NCBI RefSeq assembly: GCF_014203155.1
Contig: NZ_JACHIK010000003.1
Span: 124,001 to 188,000 of the forward strand
From: Shinella fusca
Lineage (GTDB): Bacteria > Pseudomonadota > Alphaproteobacteria > Rhizobiales > Rhizobiaceae
DNA length: 64,000 nt
Reading direction: 5' to 3'
A program made the translations under genes and the position numbers. Positions 21,601 to 28,085 of the stretch are shown piece after piece. Each line of letters starts with the position of its first letter. Within the stretch, counting starts at the first letter, position 1. The notes beneath the pieces are model-generated. The model did not search any database and was not told the DNA's origin. It worked only from the letters and a program-made list of their open reading frames with translations.

Positions 21601-21922
21601 TGTCGAGGATACCGGCAATGTCGAGATCATTCCGGACGTGATGATCGGCAACACGACGCTGAATCCCGGCGAGAAGCGCCTCATCCCGCAGCCGGGCTCG
21701 GGCAACCTCACCTTCGATTCGCCCTCCGCCGGCGAGACGATGATCGCCTTCTGCCGCATCGGCGGGCTCGGCGACCAGAAGCTGACGGCGGAAAAGGCCA
21801 GGCAACTGGTGGCGAGCTCCAGGCAGCCGCCGACCCGGGGCCTTGCCGTCAACCTTGCCAGGCAGGCCGAGCAGGACAACGGCGCAAGCGGCTTGCAGAT
21901 GGTGACGTTCGAGATCAGATAG
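18620..21922 (+). CDS. Large exported multi-haem cytochrome c with C-terminal DUF4384-like domain
   Basis: 1100 residues with a signal peptide (cleavage near A-F-A-L). Four haem sites: C61-G-A-C-H, C205-G-D-C-H, C343-R-N-C-H and C727-F-D-C-H. Residues 45-300 resemble the di-haem cytochrome subunit of alcohol dehydrogenases, with P-V-M-P-Y as a likely Met ligand. The third haem belongs to a short c domain ending near 412. Residues 430-780 form a large segment I can only describe: L-L-N-S-L-S-Y-G-P, R-D-L-E-W, and H-D-G-G-E-M-I-F-S-L-P-N before the fourth haem. A Gln/Tyr-rich linker (about 875-945) leads to a DUF4384-like domain at about 955-1060, the same as in the downstream caspases. GAGGAAC precedes the ATG. 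Confidence 0.85.
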   Translation: MRMFKTAFLRPGARLAALVGLAVAATCPAGAFALDQFAPDAFGTYQPNAENGKVMFNAAGCGACHGSGDNTELLSGGMEMETAIGKFFAPNISAHPNGIGGWSNADFLNAVMVGLDREGDNLYPVMPYTSYGGMKPEDVLDIKAYIETLPQSDTASKEHEIAFPFSRQTTITLWKRSHFTVQAYQPREETQMERGRYLVENVGACGDCHTPRTTTYGLDQTRAYEGEKGLTGAVAPDITKARMGGLASHEVFTKGLIEDGKKLSGSPLSDPVMRRIAHGLAALSDEDRQAMYAFLADREVKVTPVETSATPVCSEATAETALGAGGGSAEAASAADAFIGKYCRNCHGPGESSQGSFPSGDLASIAANPAFVTPGDASKSLLYTSVTNGRMPLGKRPSDAEVQGLAAWINSLNQSAIPTAVSATKTERARPMLQYLDFVELALRDISKVDEHDQPFMRYFSYRDQYNGMMSCETHETFLKRMKVLAGGFKKLLNSLSYGPELVIPEEVEGSDGLLVRVDIRDLEWSQDDYDFLINEYFYGVDPDSDASLHALAKATQTQLPIMRIDWFMSNGARPKVYNRLMKLPTNIIGLEQRFGVNVAQNIERRRIVRAAFADGSSGVSDHNRMIERHDMPFGGYYWKSYDFGGDVGRQVLKRFPAGPDGVRLKAGLLPFEHDGGEMIFSLPNGLQGYYLSTNKGDQLEVGPTTIVSFRKRPIGKGVEIINARSCFDCHFDGILSKRDQLREHIETSTLFSKDQQDELLAIYVPQEELNEVYKRDTDRFVAALDRLGITEPTSGGGKTSLKAPGGAEIFTYFADKYEDELNFEQLAAEFDMTPEEFASDIRRLTDVNALRIGLDWVATLEAGATIPRVEVEEQYAFMLEPLRQLRPLHRGANPDAVAHDAGYSQPAADTANYQQPADDNGYQQQQTGQAAGGDQYAAPAETAYAVPAYKQDDKAQADKVKLALQVPSTSAKVGDYLSFELSTNHACELQVVYVEDTGNVEIIPDVMIGNTTLNPGEKRLIPQPGSGNLTFDSPSAGETMIAFCRIGGLGDQKLTAEKARQLVASSRQPPTRGLAVNLARQAEQDNGASGLQMVTFEIR

Positions 21923-21928
21923 GAAAAG

Positions 21929-21960
21929 GGCAGGGGCCGGAACGCCCCTGCCGTTCGTTT
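21929..21960 (+). terminator. Hairpin between the cytochrome and OmpA-caspase genes
   Basis: Nine-bp perfect stem GGCAGGGGC (21929-21937) / GCCCCTGCC (21944-21952), 6-base loop, followed by GTTCGTTT. It starts 7 bases after the cytochrome stop and is 26 bases before the next start. It may be a partial terminator or an mRNA-stability element that sets the ratio of cytochrome to caspase message. Confidence 0.6.
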
Positions 21961-21986
21961 CGGAAGGACAGGGGGCACGACCGACA

Positions 21987-22883
21987 ATGCTGATGCGATC
22001 TCTAGCGGCGACACTCTTCGTACTGGCCGGAGCCGCGCCCGCGGCCGCCGCCTGCGAGGCCTTCACCGGCGTCATAGAAGCGTTCAACGCCGGTGACGAG
22101 CAGAAGGCGCGCGCCGTCGCCGAGACGGCCGGCACGGCCAATTGCAGCGCCAACGAGCGCACGCTGGTCGGCCGCGTCGCCGCGCTCGCCGCTTTCAACC
22201 GCATCTCCACCGCCGTCGGCAACGGCGGCAGGCTCGCCGATCACCGGCAGGAGCTGGAAGGCCTGCAGAAGCAGTATGGCGGGCCCTGGCAGGTGTTCGA
22301 CGCGCTCGGCGACCTCGCCCGCGAGCGCAAGGACTACGAGCAGGCCGCGCGTCTCTACCAGCTCGCGCTCGAGGACGGCTCGAACGAGACGCTGACGCCG
22401 GACTGGATGGCGCCCGACGAGCAATACATCCTGCGCCTCGACAGGCTGGCGAGCGAGATGCGCCTTGCCGCGCCCCGGCCGGTGCAGCTTTCCATGCGCG
22501 GCGGCTGCAAGGTCTCCTTCCGCGGCGTGACGATCAAGAAGAAGTCGACGCCGGTGCGCTACGTCTTCGGCACGGCGGATTTCACGCCCGAGGGCGAAGA
22601 GGCGGCGAAGGATCTCGCCGGATGCCTCAAGGCCGTCAAGCCGGCCACGATCAAGCTCATCGGCCATACCGATCCGGTCGGCTCGGCGGAGGCGAACTAC
22701 AAGCTCTCGCTCGCCCGCGCCGAAACGCTGAAGGCCTATCTCTACCAGGCCGGCTTTGCCGGCACGATCACCACCGAGGGCAAGGGCGAGGACGAGCCCT
22801 TCAAGCCGGACGACGCCACGGCCTATGACACGGAGACGCTACACCAGCTCGACCGGCGCGTGGAAGTGGACGTCGACGGATGA
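21987..22883 (+). CDS. Exported OmpA-domain protein of the caspase operon
   Basis: 298 residues. Signal peptide (ends A-A-A-A). Residues 25-150 are helical and TPR-like (D-L-A-R-E-R-K-D-Y-E-Q-A-A-R-L-Y). The last 110 residues are an OmpA/MotB-type peptidoglycan-binding domain: V-R-Y-V-F-G-T-A-D-F-T, then I-G-H-T-D-P-V-G-S-A-E-A-N-Y-K-L-S-L-A-R-A as the core ligand helix, read in full in the gene, and a closing Q-L-D-R-R-V-E-V. It would anchor the system to the cell wall. Its last four bases overlap the first caspase gene (ATGA), so translation is coupled. Confidence 0.85.
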   Translation: MLMRSLAATLFVLAGAAPAAAACEAFTGVIEAFNAGDEQKARAVAETAGTANCSANERTLVGRVAALAAFNRISTAVGNGGRLADHRQELEGLQKQYGGPWQVFDALGDLARERKDYEQAARLYQLALEDGSNETLTPDWMAPDEQYILRLDRLASEMRLAAPRPVQLSMRGGCKVSFRGVTIKKKSTPVRYVFGTADFTPEGEEAAKDLAGCLKAVKPATIKLIGHTDPVGSAEANYKLSLARAETLKAYLYQAGFAGTITTEGKGEDEPFKPDDATAYDTETLHQLDRRVEVDVDG

Positions 22884-24436
22884 AGACGCTGCCCCGGCTT
22901 CTCGCTGCCTGCATTGCCGCCGCGCTTCCCATGCCCGCGCTCGCGGCGCAGACCTATGCCCTCGTCGTCGGCGTCGACCATTATCCCAACGACGTCAGCC
23001 TCGACGGCGCGGTGCAGGATGCCGAGGACGTCTACCGCTCGATGAACGAAGCGGGCTTCAAGGCGATCAAGTTCACCAACGAAGAGGCTCGCAAGGACGA
23101 TATCCGCAAGGCCTGGACGGACATGGTGACTGAAGCCGCACCCGGCGACACGATCATCTTCACCTATGCCGGGCACGGCGCGCAGATGCCCGAGCTCATC
23201 CCCGGCGACGAGGCGGACGGGCTGGACGAATTCCTCCAGCTTCCCGGCTTCGACCGCAACCGCTACGAGGAGACCTCGAAGGAGATCATCGTCGACAACG
23301 AGATGAACGCCTGGTTCGCCGAAGCCGAGGGCAAGGGCGTGCATGTGCTCTTCGTCTCCGACAGTTGTTTTTCCGGCGGCATGAGCCGGTCGATCAAGGG
23401 CAAGACGCGCCTTGCCCCGGCCGTGAAGGTCAAGCTCGCACCGCCCTCGCAGGAGGCGATTTCCGGCGCGAACCTCAAGGAGGCGGATTTCAAGCAGGTG
23501 ACGGTGCTTGCCGCCTCGCTGGAGAGCCAGCCGACGCCGGAGGTCATCATCGACGGCCAGCCGCGCGGCGCGCTGAGCTGGAGCTTCGCCCGCGCGGTGG
23601 AAGGCAGCGCGGACCGCAACGGCGACGGCCTCATCACGCGCATCGAGCTGGAGGATTACGTCTTCTCGAACGTGAAGAACCGTTCGGAAGCGCTCCAGGT
23701 GCCGAATTTCACGCCGCAGGTGGCGCGCTCGGAAAGCGAGGTCGTCGTCACGCTGACCCGGGGCATCCCGGTCAAGGCCGAGGAGGGGGCCGCCGCGAAT
23801 ACCGATGCCGGGCGGACGGTGAAGACGGCGAAGGAGCTCGGCTGGACCGGCACCATCGCTCTTCAGATCGACGGAACGGCCGAGCGGCCGCAGCATGCCG
23901 ACGGCGCCGGCACGCCCTTTCGCTGGGATGTGGCGAGCGGCGTCTTCTATACGCCGAACGGCGACGTCGCCGCCGAGAATGTCGGGCCGGACCGCATCCA
24001 GGCCGTGGTGGACAAGTTCGTGCTCCTCGATTTCCTGAAGGCCATGGCGAGCCAGAACCCGGGCTCCGTCTCGCTGACACCCGCAAAGGACATCTATGCC
24101 GCCGGCGACCGCCTGCGCTTCGACGCGCCGCCCGGCCGCTATCCGAACATGCTGGTCTTCAACCTCGCCAATACCGGCGAGGTGCAGTTCCTCGACATGC
24201 AGGCCGCCGGCACGAACAGTTCCGAGTTCAAGCTGACAGATGTCGAGGTCGTCAAACCCTTCGGCGCCGATCATCTCATCACCATCTCGACCGCCGAGCC
24301 GGTCGATGCCATCGGCTCGGTGCTCGCCGACCGGAACGTCACGGCCGAAACCCTCCTGCAGGCGCTTGCGACCCGGCTCGACGGCAAGGAGGCCAGCGTC
24401 GCCATCCAACCCCTCTATACGCGGGAAACGCTCTGA
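22880..24436 (+). CDS. Exported caspase-family protease with EF-hand-like loop and DUF4384-like domain (first of pair)
   Basis: 518 residues with a signal peptide ending A-L-A-A-Q. The C14 caspase domain spans about 25-290 with H99 in T-Y-A-G-H-G and C163 in S-D-S-C-F-S-G-G. At 245-256 D-R-N-G-D-G-L-I-T-R-I-E fits the 12-residue EF-hand calcium loop (ligands 1, 3, 5, 7, 9, 12), inside the protease domain. Residues 395-480 form a DUF4384-like beta domain, as in the cytochrome and the next protein. It overlaps the OmpA-type gene by 4 bases and the next caspase gene by 1 (TGATG). Activity and cleavage site are unproven; the catalytic dyad is intact. Confidence 0.85.
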   Translation: MKTLPRLLAACIAAALPMPALAAQTYALVVGVDHYPNDVSLDGAVQDAEDVYRSMNEAGFKAIKFTNEEARKDDIRKAWTDMVTEAAPGDTIIFTYAGHGAQMPELIPGDEADGLDEFLQLPGFDRNRYEETSKEIIVDNEMNAWFAEAEGKGVHVLFVSDSCFSGGMSRSIKGKTRLAPAVKVKLAPPSQEAISGANLKEADFKQVTVLAASLESQPTPEVIIDGQPRGALSWSFARAVEGSADRNGDGLITRIELEDYVFSNVKNRSEALQVPNFTPQVARSESEVVVTLTRGIPVKAEEGAAANTDAGRTVKTAKELGWTGTIALQIDGTAERPQHADGAGTPFRWDVASGVFYTPNGDVAAENVGPDRIQAVVDKFVLLDFLKAMASQNPGSVSLTPAKDIYAAGDRLRFDAPPGRYPNMLVFNLANTGEVQFLDMQAAGTNSSEFKLTDVEVVKPFGADHLITISTAEPVDAIGSVLADRNVTAETLLQALATRLDGKEASVAIQPLYTRETL

Positions 24437-25971
24437 TGATCCGGTATGCCGCCGCCCTTGTCGTCTGCCTGCTCCTCGCCCCCGCTGCCTTTGCTGCCGA
24501 CCGGGCGCTGGTCATCGGCATCGGCAGCTATGCCAACCTGCCGGAGAAGATGTTCCTCGAAGGGCCGAAGAACGACGTGCCGCTGATCGAAAAGCTCTTG
24601 AAGGAAAAGCTCGGCTATCCGGCCGATTCGATCCGCGTGCTGCGCGACCGGGATGCCAGCCGCGCGGCGATCCTCGCCAGCATCGACGAATGGCTCGTCA
24701 ACGGCACCGAGCCGGGCGACCGCGTCTATTTCTACTTCTCCGGCCACGGCCTGCAGGTGAAGGACCAGAACGGCGACGAGGAGGACGGGCTGGACGAGGC
24801 GCTGTCGACCTACGACATCGCGCCCGGCGACAGCGACTGGACGAACGTCATCCTCGACGACGAGATCGACGCCATGCTCGCAAGGCTCAAGGACCGTGCG
24901 GTCTCCATCGTCATCGATGCCTGCCATTCCGGCACCATCTCGCGCTCGCTGTCGAGCAATGTGGGCGAGGCGATGGAGAGCGCGCGCTTCCTGCCGCGCC
25001 CCCACGCCAAGCCGGCGGGTGTGGTGAAGATGCGCGGCCTGCGCGTCGACGTCGCCGTGGTGGACAAGCCGGAGGTCGTCAAGGAGAACGGCGTGGAGGC
25101 CTGGAGCGCGGCGTCCTCCTACCAGGTCGCCTGGGACGATACCCGCCTGCCGCCGGAAGAGCGGCACGGCGTCTTCACGCTCTCCTATGTCAACGGCCAC
25201 GAGATTTCCGCCGCCGACAGCAACGGCAACGGCATCGTCTCGAATGCCGAGCTCCTGGAATATGTGAAGAAGCAGTCGCAGACCTATTGCGCCGCGCAGA
25301 GCGAGTGCCAGGGCCTCGACCCGCAGCTCGAGGTCAACTATGCGCTGCTCGGCGCAAGCGCCGTGGTCCCGGCCGTTGCGAGCGGCGGGCAGGTCCAGCA
25401 GTATCAGGAGCAGCAGACGCCCGATTACGGCAAGGTCGAGGAGGTGAAGGTCGAGAACACGCCGCAGACCGCCTATGTCGCGGCCAACCCGGTGGACGCC
25501 GTCAGCGACATCCTCGGCAAGCCGCCGGCCGGCGACGTCACGCTCGCTCTGTCCTCCGATTCCCTGAAGACGGGCGATGCCTTCCGCATCACGGTGACGA
25601 GCAGCATCGGCGGCCAGCTCATCCTCTACGACGTCGACAAGGACGGCAAGGCGACGCAGATCTTCCCGAACGAGGCGGCGCAGAAGATCACGCCGCTCAC
25701 GGCCGGCGTTCCGCTCACCATCCCCGACGATTATTACGGCTTCGATTTCGAGGCCGACGGGCCGAGCGAGAACGTGCTCGTCGCCATCGTCGTTGCCGAC
25801 GACGTCGACCTCACCAAGGTCGCCCCCAGCGACTATGGCCTCACCAAGGACCTCGACGCCCGCACCACCATCGCCGACATCGCCGGCGCCCTGAAGCAGA
25901 CCTGGACGCGCGACGTGGAGAACCGCAGCATCAACTGGTCGCTGGGGCTGCTGAAATACCAGGTCTACTGA
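24436..25971 (+). CDS. Exported caspase-family protease with EF-hand-like loop and DUF4384-like domain (second of pair)
   Basis: 511 residues; signal peptide ending A-A-F-A-A. Caspase domain about 22-300 with H104 in Y-F-S-G-H-G and C163 in I-D-A-C-H-S-G-T, the most classical dyad of the three caspase-type genes here. An EF-hand-like loop lies at 261-272 (D-S-N-G-N-G-I-V-S-N-A-E). A Gln/Val-rich linker (about 325-370) leads to a DUF4384-like domain at about 375-470. The true start is the ATG at 24436, which overlaps the TGA of the preceding gene. The two caspases differ enough to be paralogues with separate roles rather than a recent copy. tRNA-Lys follows after 147 bases. Confidence 0.85.
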   Translation: MIRYAAALVVCLLLAPAAFAADRALVIGIGSYANLPEKMFLEGPKNDVPLIEKLLKEKLGYPADSIRVLRDRDASRAAILASIDEWLVNGTEPGDRVYFYFSGHGLQVKDQNGDEEDGLDEALSTYDIAPGDSDWTNVILDDEIDAMLARLKDRAVSIVIDACHSGTISRSLSSNVGEAMESARFLPRPHAKPAGVVKMRGLRVDVAVVDKPEVVKENGVEAWSAASSYQVAWDDTRLPPEERHGVFTLSYVNGHEISAADSNGNGIVSNAELLEYVKKQSQTYCAAQSECQGLDPQLEVNYALLGASAVVPAVASGGQVQQYQEQQTPDYGKVEEVKVENTPQTAYVAANPVDAVSDILGKPPAGDVTLALSSDSLKTGDAFRITVTSSIGGQLILYDVDKDGKATQIFPNEAAQKITPLTAGVPLTIPDDYYGFDFEADGPSENVLVAIVVADDVDLTKVAPSDYGLTKDLDARTTIADIAGALKQTWTRDVENRSINWSLGLLKYQVY

Positions 25972-26118
25972 GCAAACCGCCGGCTGTGCCAAACCGAAGG
26001 AGAAATAGCGCCGGCAAGCGGCAGCGAAAGCTGTTTTTCGACGCATTTTCCGGGTTGACCCGGCAGAACCTCCTGCATATGTTCCGCGCACTTCCGCGAG
26101 GCGCCACGCCCCGCTCGG

Positions 26119-26194
26119 GAGCGCGTAGCTCAGCCGGTAGAGCAACTGACTTTTAATCAGTAGGTCCAGGGTTCGAATCCCTGCGCGCTCACCA
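26119..26194 (+). tRNA. tRNA-Lys (anticodon TTT)
   Basis: A 76-base cloverleaf with encoded CCA (26192-26194). Acceptor stem GAGCGCG pairs with CGCGCTC at 26184-26190; anticodon stem ACTGA/TCAGT with loop CTTTTAA, anticodon TTT at 26152-26154; T arm has GGTTCGAATCC. Reads AAA and AAG lysine codons. Confidence 0.97.
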
Positions 26195-26330
26195 CTTTCC
26201 TCCCCGCATGACATATCGCCGCGTTCTCCAAAAGGTGATTGGCAGGGCCGGGGTGGGGCTTGTATCAGAGGGCGCGAGCATGGTCGGGTCCTCCTGCCGC
26301 GTTTCGCCCTCGATCCTCGCGGAGCCGCCT

Positions 26331-27080
26331 TTGTCTATTGCCGATATTTCCCTGCTGAGCGCGCTTTTCGCCGGGGCGCTGTCGTTTCTTTCGCCCTGCG
26401 TGCTGCCGCTGGTGCCGCCTTATCTCTGCTACATGGCCGGCATTTCCGTCGAGCAGTTCCGGGGCGGGGAGGCGGTGGCGATGCGGCGCGATACGCGCGG
26501 GGCGGTGCTGCTGGCGGCGTTCTTCTTCACGCTCGGCTTTGCCACGGTCTTCGTCGCGCTCGGCGCGGGCGCCTCGACCATCGGCATGGCGCTGCGCCGG
26601 CACCTCGATCTTCTCGCCCAGGTCGGCGGCGTCATCATCATCCTGATGGGCCTGCATTTCCTCGGGCTTCTGCGCATCGGGCTCTTTGCCCGCGAGGCGC
26701 GGTTCCAGGGCGGCGGCAAGCCGGCGACGGCCTCCGGCGCCTACCTGATGGGCCTTGCCTTCGCCTTCGGCTGGACGCCCTGCATCGGGCCGGTGCTCGG
26801 CGCGATCCTCGGCGTTGCTGCGGCGCGCGAGACGGTCGGCGACGGGGCCATGCTGCTTGCCGTCTATTCGCTCGGCCTTGCCGTGCCATTCTGGATCGCC
26901 GCAGGCTTTTCCGGCGCCTTCATGCGCTTCCTCGCGCGCTTCCGCCGCCATCTCGGCAAGGTGGAGAAGGTGATGGGCGTGCTGCTCATCCTGACCGGCC
27001 TTGCCTTCATCTTCGGCTATATCAGCACTGTTGCCATCTGGTTCCAGCAAACGTTTCCCATTCTCTCGCAAATCGGCTAG
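26331..27080 (+). CDS. ccdA: Cytochrome c biogenesis protein CcdA (DsbD transmembrane family)
   Basis: A 249-residue inner-membrane protein that passes reducing power from cytoplasmic thioredoxin to periplasmic thiols needed for haem attachment to cytochromes c. About six membrane helices. The two redox cysteines are in L-S-P-C-V-L-P-L-V-P-P-Y and in W-T-P-C-I-G-P-V-L-G-A. The frame is open to 26208, but GGAG lies six bases before the TTG at 26331, which begins M-S-I-A-D-I-S, the usual rhizobial N-terminus; a TTG start is therefore chosen. It is near the multi-haem cytochrome operon, but the tRNA between them argues for chance. Confidence 0.9.
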   Translation: MSIADISLLSALFAGALSFLSPCVLPLVPPYLCYMAGISVEQFRGGEAVAMRRDTRGAVLLAAFFFTLGFATVFVALGAGASTIGMALRRHLDLLAQVGGVIIILMGLHFLGLLRIGLFAREARFQGGGKPATASGAYLMGLAFAFGWTPCIGPVLGAILGVAAARETVGDGAMLLAVYSLGLAVPFWIAAGFSGAFMRFLARFRRHLGKVEKVMGVLLILTGLAFIFGYISTVAIWFQQTFPILSQIG

Positions 27081-27122
27081 TGCCGGAGTCCTCGTTCGCG
27101 ATCTCAGAGTGGCATTCGGCCC

Positions 27123-28085
27123 ATGGCAGACATTATCGGACTGGTCCTGCCGTTCTTCGGCATGATTTTCCTCGGCTACGTGGTGGCGAAGATCACCCGC
27201 CAGCCGGTGGAGGCCCTCGGCTGGCTCAACACATTCATCATCTACATCGCGCTGCCGGCGCTGTTCTTCAAGCTGGTCGCCAAGACGCCCATCGAGCAGC
27301 TGACGCGCGTCGATTTCATCCTGGCCGATATCGGCGCGACCTACTCCGTCTTCGCCCTCATCTTCGCGGCCGGCCTCTGGCTGCGGCGGGCGAGCATCGG
27401 CGAGGCGACCATGCAGGGGCTGGCGGCCGCCTACGGCAATATCGGCTATATGGGGCCGGGCCTTGCGCTGCTCGCCTTCGGGGAGCCGGCGGCCGTGCCG
27501 GTCGCGCTCGTCTTCTGCTTCGAGAACATGCTGCATTTCACTGTCGCGCCCGCATTGATGGCACTTGGCGGCGGGGAGAAGCAGCCGCCGCTGTGCATCG
27601 CCGCCGGCGTGCTCTGGAAGATCGTCACGCATCCCTTCATTGTCGCGACGGCCGCCGGTTTCGCCGCGGCCTTCGCCGGCTTCGAGCCGCCCTTGGCGCT
27701 GCAGCGGCTGATCGACTACCTCGCGCAGGCAGCCGCGCCGTGCGCACTCTTCGCCATGGGCGTCACGCTGGCGCTGCGGCCCATGAAGCGCGTGCCGGTC
27801 GAGATCGGCTATATCGTGCCGGCGAAGCTGCTGCTCCTGCCGGCCGTCATGTATCTCGTGCTCGGCCTTGCGGGGAATTTCGATCCGGTCTGGGTGTTCA
27901 CGGCCATGCTGCTCGCCGCCCTGCCGACGGCGACGAACGTCTTCGTCATCGGCCAGCAATACGGCGTCTGGCAGGAGCGCGCATCGGCGACCATCCTCAT
28001 CACGACGGTGCTCTCCGTCGCGACGGTGACGATCCTGCTCTATCTCATCAAGTCAGGCGCGCTTGCGGGCGATCCGTTCCCGTAG
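27123..28085 (+). CDS. AEC-family (auxin efflux carrier type) transporter
   Basis: 320 residues with about ten membrane helices in two inverted five-helix halves. The start P-F-F-G-M-I-F-L-G-Y and the central F-M-A-M-G-V-T-like segment (A-L-F-A-M-G-V-T-L-A) are typical of the AEC group, which exports organic acids or other anions. No substrate is suggested by neighbours. ATG at 27123. The 3' end overlaps the convergent hydroxylase gene by 33 bases. Confidence 0.88.
   Translation: MADIIGLVLPFFGMIFLGYVVAKITRQPVEALGWLNTFIIYIALPALFFKLVAKTPIEQLTRVDFILADIGATYSVFALIFAAGLWLRRASIGEATMQGLAAAYGNIGYMGPGLALLAFGEPAAVPVALVFCFENMLHFTVAPALMALGGGEKQPPLCIAAGVLWKIVTHPFIVATAAGFAAAFAGFEPPLALQRLIDYLAQAAAPCALFAMGVTLALRPMKRVPVEIGYIVPAKLLLLPAVMYLVLGLAGNFDPVWVFTAMLLAALPTATNVFVIGQQYGVWQERASATILITTVLSVATVTILLYLIKSGALAGDPFP

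Noticed and set aside
17111-22222. A 1703-codon open frame on the minus strand across the reductase, cytochrome and start of the OmpA-type gene
   Set aside because: It is antisense to three genes with clear signal peptides, haem motifs and ribosome-binding sites. Long stop-free antisense frames are expected in GC-rich genes. The product is Arg/Ala/His-rich with no recognisable domain.
26095-27080. Functional link between ccdA and the multi-haem cytochrome operon
   Set aside because: ccdA serves cytochrome c maturation in general, and a tRNA gene separates it from the operon; closeness alone is not enough.
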